From the NCBI RefSeq assembly GCF_001403795.1, contig NZ_CXSU01000012.1:1118471-1182470 (forward strand): a stretch of 64,000 nucleotides of DNA, written 5' to 3'. This document shows, piece by piece, positions 1 through 9,559 of the stretch; position 1 is the first letter of the stretch; each line of letters starts with the position of its first letter. Source of the stretch: Jannaschia donghaensis (lineage in GTDB: Bacteria; Pseudomonadota; Alphaproteobacteria; Rhodobacterales; Rhodobacteraceae). Under the pieces are notes generated by a model. The model had not been told where the DNA came from. It worked only from the letters and a program-made list of their open reading frames with translations, and made no database searches. The position numbers were made by a program, and so were the translations under genes.

Positions 1-777
1 GTCGATCAGCGTCGTATCGGTTTCATGGCCCACGGCGGAGATCAGGGGAATTTCGCTGTCGGCGGCGGCCCGTACGACGATTTCTTCGTTGAAGCCCCAC
101 AGATCCTCGATCGACCCGCCACCGCGCGCGACGATCAGAAGATCGGGGCGGGGTATGGCCCCGCCGACATCCAGTGCGTTGAAGCCGCGGATCGCATTGG
201 CCACCTCGGGCGCGCAGGCCTTGCCCTGCACCGCGACGGGCCAGATCAGGACCTTGCTGGGGAACCGGTCGCGCAAGCGGTGCAGGATGTCGCGGATCAC
301 CGCGCCCTGCGGCGACGTGATCACGCCGATCACCTGCGGCAGGAACGGCAGGGGCTTCTTGCGACCCGGCTCGAACAGGCCCTCGGCCGCCAGGGCTGTG
401 CGGCGCTTTTCCAGCATCGCCATCAGCGCGCCCGCCCCCGCAACCTCCATCGCATCGACGTTCAGGTTGTATTTCGACTGCGCCCCGAAACCGGACAGTT
501 TGCCGGTGACGATGACCTCCATCCCCTCCTCGGGCGCGACGGAAAGCTGCGCGATCTGACCCTTCCAGGTGGTGCAGGCCAGAACGTTCCGGTCGTCCTT
601 GATATCATAGTAGAGATGCCCGGACCGCGCGCGGAAGATGCGCCCGATCTCTCCCTTCACGCGAATTCGCCCGAAACTGTCTTCCAGCGTGCGTTTCACC
701 GCGCCCGAAATCTCGGACACGGTGTATTCCGCCTCGTTGCGGCGGGGGGCGGCGGGTTCGTCGATCAGGTCATCCAT
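1..777 (-). CDS. xseA: Exodeoxyribonuclease VII large subunit, partial
   Basis: Large subunit of exonuclease VII, which degrades single-stranded DNA and works with several copies of XseB in the cytoplasm. The gene reads leftward and its C-terminal half lies beyond the left edge; 259 codons are present. After a short Pro/Arg-containing leader comes the N-terminal OB-fold region (residues about 15-110, with [20 protein letters not shown]), and at the left edge the family motif [14 protein letters not shown] is readable. The start at ATG 775-777 is followed by [11 protein letters not shown] and fits the family N-terminus. No partner xseB is visible in the window. The assignment is firm; only the truncation limits it. 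Confidence 0.95.
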   Translation of the reverse strand, partial: MDDLIDEPAAPRRNEAEYTVSEISGAVKRTLEDSFGRIRVKGEIGRIFRARSGHLYYDIKDDRNVLACTTWKGQIAQLSVAPEEGMEVIVTGKLSGFGAQSKYNLNVDAMEVAGAGALMAMLEKRRTALAAEGLFEPGRKKPLPFLPQVIGVITSPQGAVIRDILHRLRDRFPSKVLIWPVAVQGKACAPEVANAIRGFNALDVGGAIPRPDLLIVARGGGSIEDLWGFNEEIVVRAAADSEIPLISAVGHETDTTLID

Positions 778-813
778 GCGCCCGGTCTAGCGCGGGCGCG
801 ATGGTGCCGCCAG

Positions 814-1017
814 TCAGTTGCCGCTGCAGTCCGAACAACAGGTGCCGCAGCCGTCGACGTTCGAGTATTCGTCGCGCGCGCGGTCCAGCGCGGTCTCGCA
901 TTTGGCGGCGTCGCCCAATGCCTTGCGCTTGTCCTCGCCCGGCAGGAACTGACAGGATTCGGCGTGGACGACATGCGTCCCGCTCTCTTTGGCTTCGGTA
1001 TTCACGTAGTATTTCAT
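814..1017 (-). CDS. Small conserved cysteine-rich protein (67 aa)
   Basis: A 67-residue protein starting MKYYVNTEAKESGTH with six cysteines, four of them packed at the end (GCGTCCSDCSGN). The pattern of an N-terminal KYYVN, a His/Cys in the middle (VHAESCQFLPGE) and a Cys cluster at the C-terminus matches a small uncharacterised family that I know from many proteobacteria. No signal peptide is visible, so a cytoplasmic metal-binding role is possible but is only inference. It lies 36 bp upstream of xseA on the same strand and may be cotranscribed with it. Confidence 0.8.
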   Translation of the reverse strand: MKYYVNTEAKESGTHVVHAESCQFLPGEDKRKALGDAAKCETALDRARDEYSNVDGCGTCCSDCSGN

Positions 1018-1073
1018 CACGTCCTCGTCTGCAGGTGATGCGGACAAACGGGGTGGCGGCCGTGGCGGTTCCG

Positions 1074-1250
1074 TCAGTCGCCGCCACCAGCGTCGCAGTC
1101 GAAGGAGCCGCCCTGATATCCGCTCTCCCCCATCCCACCGTGACCGCCGCCGTAGAGGCGGCTCGGCGGGCGGTAGCCCCGATGCTGGGTCCGGCTGTCT
1201 TCGGGGGCGACAAGGGACGGACGTCGAAACCGGCGACACAAGGTCAGGAC
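1074..1250 (-). pseudogene. In-frame glycine-rich tail after the TGA of the preceding gene
   Basis: Directly after the TGA at 1251-1253, the same reading frame stays open for 58 more codons to a TGA at 1074-1076. It encodes a Gly/Tyr/Cys-rich tail (YGGGHGGMGESGYQGG, then SFDCDAGGGD). There is no ATG; the only possible start near the beginning is a TTG. Proteins resembling the upstream gene product usually finish with a membrane hairpin and a Gly/Cys-rich tail, so this stretch looks like the original C-terminus now separated by a stop codon. It could be a decayed tail, a readthrough extension or a sequencing error. Confidence 0.55.
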
Positions 1251-1769
1251 TCATTTCAGAAGCAACACCGATCCAAGCCCTGCCATGACAAGCGGTTCGA
1301 TCGAAATACCAGCCGCCAGAAACCACGCGCCCGCCAATCCGAAACCCGCCACGCCAAGGATCAGAGGCAGTACCCCAAGGCCAGTCTCCGGCCAGAGCCG
1401 ATGCGGCGGCGCAAATCCGAATTCCGCGCGGTACAGCATCTTCGTCTCATCGAAGGCCGTCCGATCCCGGCGGCGTCCGGCGTCCTGCGCCGTGGAAGGT
1501 CGGGGCAGCAATGACAGCAGATCGGCATGATCCCGAGGGCCTTCCTCGGCATGGATGCGTTGAACGGCCCGAACACTGCGTGGTGCAACCACGCCAATGT
1601 CCGCCACCTGCCCGAGATAGAGAAAGCGACGATATTCGACGATCGCATCTTCCGCCGTTCGCGCGCGCACGTCAAAGGCCCGGCACAGCGCCTGTCCAAG
1701 CGTTCGGTCGCGCGTGACCGGCTGATGCGCCTGAATGGCAGCCCATAATCCGGGATTGGAGAGTGGCAT
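1251..1769 (-). CDS. Putative membrane protein of a glycine-rich-tail family, cut short by in-frame TGA
   Basis: A 172-residue protein starting MPLSNPGLWAAIQAHQP. The middle part (AIVEYRRFLYLGQVAD, later LYRAEFGFAPPHRLWPE) matches the pattern of an uncharacterised soluble domain that in relatives is followed by membrane segments and a Gly/Cys-rich tail. Here residues about 132-170 form two hydrophobic stretches (VLPLILGVAGFGLAGAWFL and EPLVMAGLGSVLLL), after which a TGA stops translation while the frame continues into the expected tail (1074-1250). The normal histidines of the domain are partly missing, so the gene may be degenerating. Function is unknown. It is divergent from purD, with 70 bp between the starts. 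Confidence 0.65.
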   Translation of the reverse strand: MPLSNPGLWAAIQAHQPVTRDRTLGQALCRAFDVRARTAEDAIVEYRRFLYLGQVADIGVVAPRSVRAVQRIHAEEGPRDHADLLSLLPRPSTAQDAGRRRDRTAFDETKMLYRAEFGFAPPHRLWPETGLGVLPLILGVAGFGLAGAWFLAAGISIEPLVMAGLGSVLLLK

Positions 1770-1839
1770 CGGTGCGTCCCGCTTGTCCTTGTATCGCTCC
1801 GACCCTAAACCGCCCCTGCGGCAGAAATGGGGACGCGAT

Positions 1840-3099
1840 ATGAACATCCTGATCCTGGGCGGCGGCGGACGGGAACATGCGCTGGCCTGGGCCGTGTTGC
1901 AGAACCCCAAATGCGACCGCCTGATCGTGGCACCGGGCAACGCAGGCATCGCCGATATCGCGGAATGTGCGGACCTCGACATCCTGGACGGGGCCGCCGT
2001 GACATCCTTCGCGGACGAGGAAAGCATCGACTTCGTCATCGTCGGGCCCGAGGCCCCGCTGGCCGCGGGCGTGTCCGACGCATTGGCCGCCGCAGGCATC
2101 GCCGTCTTCGGGCCATCGGCGCAGGCGGCGCTGCTGGAGGCATCCAAGGCATTTACCAAGGAGATCTGCGATGCCGTTGGCGCGCCGACGGCAGCCTATG
2201 GCCGGTTCGACGATCTGGACGCCGCGCGCGCCTATCTGGCCGACCGTCCCCTGCCCATCGTCATCAAGGCCGACGGTCTGGCCGCTGGAAAGGGCGTCAC
2301 CGTGGCCGCCACGGTGCAGGAGGCCGAGGGCGCGCTGGCCGACATCTTCACCGGCGTCCACGGCAAGGCGGAGGTCGTCATCGAAGATTTCCTGCGCGGA
2401 GAGGAGGCGTCGTTCTTCTGTCTGGTGGACGGCGACACCGTGCTGCCCATCGGCACCGCGCAGGACCACAAACGCGTGGGCGACGGCGACACCGGCCCCA
2501 ACACCGGCGGCATGGGGGCCTATTCCCCCGCCCCGGTGATGACGGCGGCGGTGGAGGCGCGCGCGCTGGACGAAATCGTCCGCCCGACCATGGCCGAAAT
2601 GACCCGGCGCGGCACGCCGATGCGCGGCGTTCTGTTCGTCGGGCTGATGATCGACGACGGCGCGCCGTCGCTGGTGGAATACAACGTCCGCTTCGGCGAT
2701 CCAGAATGCCAGTGCCTGATGATGCGGCTGGGCGGTCAGATCCTGGATCTGATGCTGGCTTGTGCGCAAGGACGGCTGGCGAACGCCAAGGTGCACTGGG
2801 CCGACGATCACGCGCTGTGCGTCGTGATGGCCGCACAGGGCTATCCCGGGGCCTATGCCAAAGGCACGGCGATCACCGGTCTGGACGCCCTGCCCCGCGA
2901 CAGTCGCAACATGGTGTTTCACGCGGGGACCGCCGTGCGGGATGGCAAAACCGTCGCCAGCGGCGGGCGCGTTCTGGGCGTCACGACGCGGGGCGAAGGG
3001 TTGGGCGAAGCGCGCGACCGGGCCTATGCGATGGTCGATGCGGTCGGCTGGGACGACGGCTTTTGTCGTCGCGACATCGGATGGCGCGCCCTGCCGTGA
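1840..3099 (+). CDS. purD: Phosphoribosylamine-glycine ligase
   Basis: GAR synthetase, second step of de novo purine synthesis: joins glycine to phosphoribosylamine using ATP. The 419-residue length is normal for the family. The N-terminal motif MNILILGGGGREHALAW, the ATP-grasp region (VIKADGLAAGKGVTVA around residue 140) and the signature VRFGDPECQ near residue 285 are all present. The ATG at 1840 is chosen because it begins the conserved MNILILGGGG; upstream in-frame codons are not conserved. The next gene overlaps its 3' end. purM and purN lie 33 kb away, so purine genes are scattered here. Confidence 0.97.
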   Translation: MNILILGGGGREHALAWAVLQNPKCDRLIVAPGNAGIADIAECADLDILDGAAVTSFADEESIDFVIVGPEAPLAAGVSDALAAAGIAVFGPSAQAALLEASKAFTKEICDAVGAPTAAYGRFDDLDAARAYLADRPLPIVIKADGLAAGKGVTVAATVQEAEGALADIFTGVHGKAEVVIEDFLRGEEASFFCLVDGDTVLPIGTAQDHKRVGDGDTGPNTGGMGAYSPAPVMTAAVEARALDEIVRPTMAEMTRRGTPMRGVLFVGLMIDDGAPSLVEYNVRFGDPECQCLMMRLGGQILDLMLACAQGRLANAKVHWADDHALCVVMAAQGYPGAYAKGTAITGLDALPRDSRNMVFHAGTAVRDGKTVASGGRVLGVTTRGEGLGEARDRAYAMVDAVGWDDGFCRRDIGWRALP

Positions 3100-3449
3100 C
3101 CTGGGACCGAGCGGCCCTGATCGCGGCGCGCGTCCTGATCGGGATGTTGTTCCTGAGCGGTGCGATACAGAAGACCGTAGACCCTGAACCGGCAGTCGAC
3201 CTGCTGCGCGGGGTCGGTTTGCCCGGCGCATTGGTCTGGCCAGCATTGCTCTATGACGCCGCCGCGGCGCTGGCCTTGTTCGCGGGGTGGCGGGTGACGC
3301 CGGTCGCGCTCAGCCTTGCGGCCTATTGTGCGGCCACGTCGGTCTTCCACCTGATCCCCGACGACCCGTGGCAAATGACGATCTTCGTCAAGAACTGGGC
3401 GATTGCCGGCGGATGCTTGGCCCTCGCCGTTGCCGCCAAGCGATCCTAA
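3081..3449 (+). CDS. DoxX-family membrane protein
   Basis: A 122-residue integral membrane protein with about four transmembrane segments. It starts MARPAVTWDRAALIAARVL and contains LIGMLFLSGAIQKTVDP, which fits the first helix region of the DoxX family (PF07681), then WPALLYDAAAALALFAG and a final helix NWAIAGGCLALAVA. DoxX-like proteins are inner-membrane proteins of mostly unknown role, some linked to redox or sulfur handling. The ATG at 3081 overlaps purD by 19 bp; a GTG at 3096 is an alternative start. Its TAA (3447-3449) overlaps the TAG of the convergent peptidase gene. Confidence 0.8.
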   Translation: MARPAVTWDRAALIAARVLIGMLFLSGAIQKTVDPEPAVDLLRGVGLPGALVWPALLYDAAAALALFAGWRVTPVALSLAAYCAATSVFHLIPDDPWQMTIFVKNWAIAGGCLALAVAAKRS

Positions 3450-4825
3450 CCCGCGATCCGGCCAAGGATGCGCGCCCAGGACCGCACGCCTTTGTGGAAG
3501 CTTTCCACGTCGTATTTCTCATTCGGGGAATGGATGGCGTCGTCATCCTTGGCGAAGCCGGTCAAAAGTGCCTCCATACCCAGGATGGTCTGAAAGTATC
3601 CGGCGATCGGGATCGACCCGCCCGCCCCGACATAGGCCGCCTCGGCCCCCCATTCTTCGGTCAGGGCCAGCTGGGTGGCCGCGAAGATCGGGCTGTCCGT
3701 CGCCATTGCCGACGCCGGTGCCGCGCCATGTTCGCGGAACGACACATGGCAGTCGGGCGGCAACTGCGCGATGACCCAGTCGCGAAACGCTTCGCGCAGG
3801 CGGTCGGGGTCTTGCCCGCCGACCAGACGGAAACTGATCTTGGCCGATGCTTCGGACGGCAGGACGGTCTTGAACCCGTCGCCGGTGTAGCCCGACGTGA
3901 TGCCGTTGATTTCGGCAGTGGGGCGCGACCACAGCATCTCCAGCCCCGTGCGTCCCGTTTCGCCGGCGGGATGGGACAGACCCACTTCGCCCAGAAACGC
4001 CTCGGTCGAAAAATCCAGGTTCTTCCAACTGGCCTTCACTTGGCTCGGCGGCTCCCCGACGCCGTGATAGAACCCGGGGATCGTGATCCGGCCCTGATCG
4101 TTGTGCATATTACCCAGGATGCGCGTCAGCACGCGCGCCGGGTTGATCGCGGGTCCGCCATAGATGCCCGAATGCAGGTCGCGGTCGGGGCCCTTGATCG
4201 TAAGCTCCTCCCCCAACAGACCGCGCAGGGTGGTGATGATGGCCGGAACCCGGTCGTCGAACAGCCCGGAATCGCAGATCAACGCAATTTCCGCCGTCAA
4301 TTCCTCCCGGTTGGCCGTAAGGAACGGGACGAGCGACGGCGAGCCCGATTCTTCCTCTCCTTCGAACAGGATGGTGACGCGGCAGGGCAGATCGCCCGTT
4401 TCGTCCTTCCAGTGGCGGCAGGCCTCCAGGAAGGTCATCAGCTGCCCCTTGTCGTCGGACGCCCCGCGCCCCCGGATCACCGGCCCGCGCGGTGTCTGTT
4501 CGATTGCCGGATCGAATGGATCGCGGTTCCACAACGCGACGGGATCGACGGGCTGCACGTCGTAGTGGCCGTAGAACAGCACGTGCCGCGACCCCGTTCC
4601 GCCGTGTGCGACGACCATCGGATGGCCCGGCGTCTCGCGCTTGCTGGCGTCGAACCCCAGATGCGTCAGCTCCGCCACCAGCCAGTCGGCGGCCGTGTCG
4701 CAATCGTCGGCATGGGCCGGATCGGTCGATACCGAAGGGATGCGCAAAAGCTCCATCAGACGCTCCAGCGCGCGGGGCTGGTCGGCGTCGATACGGGTCA
4801 GGATGGCGGGAATCGGGTCGGTCAT
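3446..4825 (-). CDS. M20-family metallopeptidase (dipeptidase-like)
   Basis: A 459-residue M20/M25/M40 zinc peptidase, cytoplasmic, probably a dipeptidase or amidohydrolase. Metal-ligand motifs are complete: GHYDVQP (His87, Asp89), ASDDKG (Asp124), and the catalytic FEGEEESGSPS (Glu157/158). A dimerisation domain insert follows in the middle (residues about 200-350) and the last metal histidine lies in the DAIHSPNE segment near the C-terminus. Length fits the M20 dipeptidase subgroup. The exact substrate cannot be told. It converges with the DoxX gene (overlapping stop codons) and diverges from the secreted protein at 4935. Confidence 0.92.
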   Translation of the reverse strand: MTDPIPAILTRIDADQPRALERLMELLRIPSVSTDPAHADDCDTAADWLVAELTHLGFDASKRETPGHPMVVAHGGTGSRHVLFYGHYDVQPVDPVALWNRDPFDPAIEQTPRGPVIRGRGASDDKGQLMTFLEACRHWKDETGDLPCRVTILFEGEEESGSPSLVPFLTANREELTAEIALICDSGLFDDRVPAIITTLRGLLGEELTIKGPDRDLHSGIYGGPAINPARVLTRILGNMHNDQGRITIPGFYHGVGEPPSQVKASWKNLDFSTEAFLGEVGLSHPAGETGRTGLEMLWSRPTAEINGITSGYTGDGFKTVLPSEASAKISFRLVGGQDPDRLREAFRDWVIAQLPPDCHVSFREHGAAPASAMATDSPIFAATQLALTEEWGAEAAYVGAGGSIPIAGYFQTILGMEALLTGFAKDDDAIHSPNEKYDVESFHKGVRSWARILGRIAG

Positions 4826-4934
4826 CTGGGCCTCCGGCGGTTTTGGAGCACGGTGCGCCGACCGTCCGGGGGTGTCCAGAGGCGGCCCGCCGGGCTAGAC
4901 ATTGCGCACCGCGACACAACTTTCGAGAGACGAT

Positions 4935-5489
4935 ATGATCCGCACCGCCCTTCTCGCCCTGACGACGCTGACCCTGCCCGCCGCCGCACAGACCGTCCCC
5001 GATCAGGACGCGGCCAAGCGCCTGCTCTTCGATACCCGTGGCGCGCAGGTCGCGGTATTGCGCCATGGCTTCATGTCCGACGCCGACGTCACCACCTTGC
5101 AGGCCCTGCCCGAAGTGGCGCAGCTCAAGTACTACGGCGCGATGGCTGCGCATCCCGACGAAGGCATTCAGGCCGAGCGGACGCGCGGGGCCTTCAACTT
5201 CCATTCCATCGACCAGGCGCGGGCCGCCGCGTTGTCTGGGTGTGGATCGGGCTGCGTCGTGATCGCCGAAATCCTGCCCCGCCGATACGAAGCCGGGCGT
5301 GCGCTGACGCTGAACCAGGACGCATCGAAGGTCGTGACGGGCCGCGATTTCACGCGTGCCGGCACCGACGCGGCCCTGGCCATCAGCCCGTCGACCGGCG
5401 GCTGGGGAATCGGCAACGGCGAACAGGCCGCGGTGGCGACCTGCGCGGCCGCGGGCGCGCGCGACTGTGCGGTCGCCGTCGGCAGGTGA
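4935..5489 (+). CDS. Secreted protein with partial DUF4189-like C-terminus
   Basis: A 184-residue protein with a clear signal peptide ([19 protein letters not shown], cut after AAAQ). The mature part has a central Cys pair ([15 protein letters not shown]) and ends in [20 protein letters not shown] with a last Cys, which resembles half of a DUF4189 repeat (aromatic, Gly-rich, then A-x2-C-x6-C). The function is unknown. It lies 112 bp upstream of hemA on the same strand. I recall that neighbours of hemA like this one are sometimes given an aminolevulinate-synthase name in databases; nothing in this protein supports such an activity. Confidence 0.75.
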   Translation: MIRTALLALTTLTLPAAAQTVPDQDAAKRLLFDTRGAQVAVLRHGFMSDADVTTLQALPEVAQLKYYGAMAAHPDEGIQAERTRGAFNFHSIDQARAAALSGCGSGCVVIAEILPRRYEAGRALTLNQDASKVVTGRDFTRAGTDAALAISPSTGGWGIGNGEQAAVATCAAAGARDCAVAVGR

Positions 5490-5508
5490 GCTTTGCGACA
5501 ATCTGTAT

Positions 5509-5525
5509 TCTGGATTTATTCCAGA
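5509..5525. promoter_or_regulatory. Palindrome upstream of hemA, possible Irr (iron control) box
   Basis: A perfect inverted repeat TCTGGA-TTTAT-TCCAGA, 77 bp before the hemA start. Compared with the published Irr/ICE consensus of alphaproteobacteria (TTTRGAA-N3-TTCYAAA), 11 of 14 defined positions agree when the 17 bases are aligned. It sits in the only AT-rich patch between the two genes, which is where a promoter would be expected. Iron control of heme synthesis through Irr is known in this class; that this copy is functional is inference. Confidence 0.4.
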
Positions 5526-5601
5526 TCGGGCACTAAGTCCTCGGCAACGCCAAGGATCCGAGCCCTTGCAAACGTCAGATGGCCCGAAGGAACAAGAGAC
5601 G

Positions 5602-6846
5602 ATGATGCAAGACGCGACCGGGCTGAACTATGACCTGAAACTGGATTCGGCACTGGCCGCGCTTCACGATGAAGGTCGTTACCGCACGTTCATCGATATC
5701 GAGCGTCGGCGCGGGCAGTTCCCCCATGCGGTCTGGACCCGCGAAGACGGGATCGAGCAGGACATCACCGTCTGGTGCGGCAACGACTATCTGGGGATGG
5801 GGCAGCATTCATCCGTCCTGACCGCGATGCACGAGGCTCTGGACGCGACCGGGGCCGGATCGGGCGGGACGCGCAACATTTCCGGCACGACGGTCTATCA
5901 CAAGGCATTGGAAGCGGAGTTGGCGGATCTGCACGGCAAGCAGGCCGCGCTGGTCTTCACCTCCGCCTATATCGCCAACGACGCCACGCTGAGCACTCTG
6001 CCCAAGCTGTTTCCCGGCCTGATCATCTATTCAGACGCGCTCAACCACGCGTCCATGATCGAAGGTGTACGCCGCAACGGCGGGGCCAAACGGGTGTTTC
6101 GCCACAACGATGTAGCCCACCTGCGCGAATTGCTGGCCGCCGATGACCCCGCGACGCCCAAGCTGATCGCCTTCGAATCGATCTATTCGATGGACGGCGA
6201 TTTTGGCCCCATCGCCGAAATCTGCGACCTGGCCGAAGAGTTCAACGCGCTGACCTACATCGACGAGGTTCATGCCGTCGGCATGTATGGGCCGCGCGGT
6301 GCCGGCGTGGCAGAACGCGACGGCCTGATGCACCGCATCGACATCATCAACGGGACGTTGGCCAAGGCATACGGCGTGATGGGTGGCTACATTGCTGCCT
6401 CCGCGCGGATGTGCGACGCCGTCCGGTCCTATGCGCCCGGTTTTATCTTCACGACCTCTCTGCCCCCATCGATCGCCGCCGGTGCCGCCGCATCGGTTCG
6501 GCACCTGAAAACGGATCAGGGCCTGCGCGATCTGCATCAGGAGCGTGCGGCGGTCCTGAAACTGCGCCTGCGCGGCCTGGGCTTGCCGATCATCGACCAC
6601 GGCAGCCATATCGTGCCCGTTCACGTCGGCGACCCGGTAAAATGCAAGATGATTTCGGACCGGCTGCTGTCGGACCACGGCGTTTATGTGCAGCCCATCA
6701 ATTTTCCAACGGTGCCGCGCGGGACCGAACGGCTGCGGTTTACGCCGTCGCCGGTTCACACACCGCCCATGATCGATGCATTGGTGCACGCGATGGACGA
6801 CCTCTGGTCCCACTGTGCGCTGAATCGTGCCCAGGCGGCCGGGTGA
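5602..6846 (+). CDS. hemA: 5-aminolevulinate synthase
   Basis: PLP enzyme that condenses glycine and succinyl-CoA to 5-aminolevulinate, the first step of heme and tetrapyrrole synthesis in alphaproteobacteria (Shemin route). It has 414 residues, normal for the family. Seen motifs: [46 protein letters not shown] and the PLP lysine in [14 protein letters not shown] (Lys255). Two adjacent ATG codons (5602, 5605) are possible starts; a purine-rich AAGGAACAAGAGA lies just upstream. A palindrome 77 bp before the start may bring iron control. Confidence 0.97.
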   Translation: MMQDATGLNYDLKLDSALAALHDEGRYRTFIDIERRRGQFPHAVWTREDGIEQDITVWCGNDYLGMGQHSSVLTAMHEALDATGAGSGGTRNISGTTVYHKALEAELADLHGKQAALVFTSAYIANDATLSTLPKLFPGLIIYSDALNHASMIEGVRRNGGAKRVFRHNDVAHLRELLAADDPATPKLIAFESIYSMDGDFGPIAEICDLAEEFNALTYIDEVHAVGMYGPRGAGVAERDGLMHRIDIINGTLAKAYGVMGGYIAASARMCDAVRSYAPGFIFTTSLPPSIAAGAAASVRHLKTDQGLRDLHQERAAVLKLRLRGLGLPIIDHGSHIVPVHVGDPVKCKMISDRLLSDHGVYVQPINFPTVPRGTERLRFTPSPVHTPPMIDALVHAMDDLWSHCALNRAQAAG

Positions 6847-6984
6847 ACCTTCTCTCGCATTGTGAGCGAAATCCTGCTAGGTTATGCCAAGCAGTATGAA
6901 AGCGATGGGGAGTCGCCTTCTAAAATCATAGGCGGAAACGCGCACATTAAAGAGGCGCGTCCACAATTACGGGGCAGGCCCATC

Positions 6985-8307
6985 ATGTTCGGCCGGAAGT
7001 CTAAATTCCTATCGAAAGTCGAGAACCCGACGCGAGGTTACGACTCCTACGAAATGCGTCTGGGCGACGAAATGCGGGGCGAACGCGCCACGCAGGGCAA
7101 ATCGCTCATGGATGTGCAGCGCGAATTGCGCATCAAGGCCAGTTATATTGCAGCGATCGAAAATGCAGACCTGTCGGCATTCGATTCTCTGTCGTTCGTG
7201 GCCGGATACGTGCGCAGTTACGCCCGCTATCTCGGCATGGATCCCGAAATCGTCTTCGCTCGCTTTTGCGAAGAATCGGGCTTCGGCGGCTTTCAGGCCC
7301 TCAAGCCGATGGAATCGGAAGTGTCGCGCCGGCGGGCCATTTTCGACAAACCACTGCCCAAGGCTCGCGCCTTCGGGGCGGGTGCCAAATCCGCTCAACC
7401 GAATTTCGCCGTCGATCCGATCCTGGGTGCGGGTAATCCTTTCGCCAATAAGGCGACGCCAGTCTTCGCCGGGTTCGAGCCGGGGGCCCTGGGCTCCCTC
7501 GCCGTGCTGGCCGCGTTGATTGCAGGTCTGGGATACGGCGGTTGGACCGTCGTGCAGGAAATTCAGCGCGTGCAGGTGGCCCCGGTCGAACAGGCCCCCG
7601 AACTGGTTGCGGAGCTTGACCCGCTGGCCCCGAACGCGCCGCAGCTGTCGGCCCCGGATTCCACCGGCGTGTCTGCCCCGTCGCCTGACGCGCTGGCCCG
7701 CTTGTACCGCCCTCAGGCCCTGGACGCGCCGATCCTGACCGCGCGCGATGCACCGATTTCCACCATCACGCCCGGCCGCTTTGGCGCGCTGGCGTCGGCA
7801 GAACCGTCGGGCCTGTCCGGGCCGGACGCCAATCCCGATGCGATCAACGCTTCGGTCAACACCGCGCTGGCCGAAGCGCTGGGCGGCGACGCCCCGGCGT
7901 CCGATCCCGCCATCGCGCCGGCGACGCCCCGCGTTCTGGCCGAAGCGCCCGATGCGGTGGTTCTGGTGGCCGTACGATCCGCCTGGGTCCGCGTTCGCAG
8001 TGCCGACGGCGATACCCTGTTCGAAAAAGTGCTGGAACCGGGCGAGACTTACGAAGTGCCCGTGGCCGAAGCGCCTGCAACGCTGCGCACGGGCAATTCC
8101 GGCGCGATCTACATGTCGGTCGCCGGCCAGACCTATGGCCCCGTCGCCCCCGGCCCGCAGGTTGCGAACGCGACGATCACCGCCGCTGACGTGACTGAAA
8201 ATTTCGCCGTCGCCGACCTGACCGAAGACACCGATCTGGCCCGGGTCGTGGCGGAACTGGCCGTGCCCGCCGCCGACGGTCCGCTGGACGACGCACCGGC
8301 CGAATGA
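6985..8307 (+). CDS. RodZ-like protein: HTH_25, one membrane helix, DUF4115
   Basis: A 440-residue protein with the architecture of RodZ, a bitopic protein that links the MreB cytoskeleton to cell-wall synthesis. Residues about 22-95 form a Cro-like helix-turn-helix ([20 protein letters not shown], then [19 protein letters not shown]). Residues about 167-190 are the single membrane helix ([18 protein letters not shown]). A long Pro/Ala linker follows, then a DUF4115 beta domain near residues 335-405 ([19 protein letters not shown]). The ATG at 6985 is favoured because upstream codons are not conserved in type. It precedes ispG, an order that I know from other Rhodobacterales. Confidence 0.85.
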   Translation: MFGRKSKFLSKVENPTRGYDSYEMRLGDEMRGERATQGKSLMDVQRELRIKASYIAAIENADLSAFDSLSFVAGYVRSYARYLGMDPEIVFARFCEESGFGGFQALKPMESEVSRRRAIFDKPLPKARAFGAGAKSAQPNFAVDPILGAGNPFANKATPVFAGFEPGALGSLAVLAALIAGLGYGGWTVVQEIQRVQVAPVEQAPELVAELDPLAPNAPQLSAPDSTGVSAPSPDALARLYRPQALDAPILTARDAPISTITPGRFGALASAEPSGLSGPDANPDAINASVNTALAEALGGDAPASDPAIAPATPRVLAEAPDAVVLVAVRSAWVRVRSADGDTLFEKVLEPGETYEVPVAEAPATLRTGNSGAIYMSVAGQTYGPVAPGPQVANATITAADVTENFAVADLTEDTDLARVVAELAVPAADGPLDDAPAE

Positions 8308-8389
8308 CGCATTCCGCAGGGTGCGCGGTTGCGCGCCCTGCCCGCCCACCTTAGCTGTAAACCATATCGGTCACCCCGAGGTTCAGGCG

Positions 8390-9520
8390 ATGCACGACAC
8401 CCTCCACTCCATCCGTCCGTGGCGTCAGATCGACCGCCGCACATCGCGTCAGATCATGGTCGGCAATGTGCCGGTGGGCGGCGACGCCCCGATCACCGTC
8501 CAGACGATGACGAATACGCTGACCACCGATGTCGCCGGCACGATCGCGCAGGTGCAGGCCGCCGCCGACGCGGGCGCGGACATCGTGCGCATATCGGTGC
8601 CCGACGAAGCCAGTTCCAAGGCGTTGAAGGACATCGTGCGCGAAAGCCCGGTGCCCATCGTCGCCGACATCCATTTCCACTACAAACGCGGGATCGAAGC
8701 GGCCGAAGCGGGGGCCGCCTGTCTGCGCATCAACCCCGGCAACATCGGGTCGGCTGACCGCGTGCGCGATGTCATTCAGGCGGCGCGCGACCATAATTGC
8801 TCCATCCGGATCGGCGTGAACGCGGGCAGCCTCGAAAAACACCTGCTCGACAAATACGGCGAACCTTGCCCCGACGCGATGATAGAAAGTGGGATGGACC
8901 ACATCCGCATCCTGCAGGACAACGACTTCCACGAGTTCAAGATTTCGTGCAAGGCGTCCGACGTCTTCATGGCCGCCGCCGCCTATCAGGGGCTTGCCGA
9001 ACAGACGGATGCACCAATCCATCTGGGAATCACCGAAGCCGGGGGGCTGACATCAGGCACCATCAAATCTGCCATCGGCCTTGGTAATCTGCTCTGGGCC
9101 GGTATCGGCGACACCATCCGCGTGTCGCTGTCTGCCGATCCGGTCGAAGAGGTGAAGGTCGGATACGAGATCCTTAAATCGCTGGGCCTGCGGCACCGGG
9201 GCGTCAACATCATCTCCTGCCCGTCGTGCGCGCGACAGGGGTTCGACGTGATCAAGACGGTCGAGAAGCTGGAACGCCGCCTGGAACACATCAAGACCCC
9301 GATGTCGCTGTCCATCATCGGCTGCGTCGTCAACGGACCGGGCGAGGCGTTGATGACCGACGTGGGCTTCACCGGCGGCGGCAACGGGTCGGGCATGGTC
9401 TATCTGGCCGGCAAGCAGAGCCACAAGCTGTCGAACGATCAGATGGTCGATCACATCGTCGAACAGGTCGAGGCGCGTGCCGCGGTGATCGACGCCGAAG
9501 CGGCGACCGCGGCGGAATAG
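8390..9520 (+). CDS. ispG: 4-hydroxy-3-methylbut-2-enyl-diphosphate synthase
   Basis: IspG (GcpE), the penultimate enzyme of the MEP isoprenoid route: reductive conversion of MEcPP to HMBPP with a [4Fe-4S] cluster. It has 376 residues. The three cluster cysteines are Cys277 and Cys280 ([11 protein letters not shown]) and Cys312 ([11 protein letters not shown]), with the conserved Glu319 as fourth ligand. The TIM-barrel motifs [13 protein letters not shown] and [10 protein letters not shown] are intact. The ATG at 8390 gives the expected N-terminus ([17 protein letters not shown]). It follows the RodZ-like gene by 82 bp. Confidence 0.97.
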   Translation: MHDTLHSIRPWRQIDRRTSRQIMVGNVPVGGDAPITVQTMTNTLTTDVAGTIAQVQAAADAGADIVRISVPDEASSKALKDIVRESPVPIVADIHFHYKRGIEAAEAGAACLRINPGNIGSADRVRDVIQAARDHNCSIRIGVNAGSLEKHLLDKYGEPCPDAMIESGMDHIRILQDNDFHEFKISCKASDVFMAAAAYQGLAEQTDAPIHLGITEAGGLTSGTIKSAIGLGNLLWAGIGDTIRVSLSADPVEEVKVGYEILKSLGLRHRGVNIISCPSCARQGFDVIKTVEKLERRLEHIKTPMSLSIIGCVVNGPGEALMTDVGFTGGGNGSGMVYLAGKQSHKLSNDQMVDHIVEQVEARAAVIDAEAATAAE

Positions 9521-9559
9521 CCGTCTCGACAGGCGCGGCCCCCCGCCCTATCCAGACCC

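Noticed and set aside
3287-5536. A 749-codon open frame on the plus strand across DoxX, peptidase and secreted-protein genes
   Set aside because: Antisense or frame shadow of three genes with clear motifs; composition is atypical of a protein.
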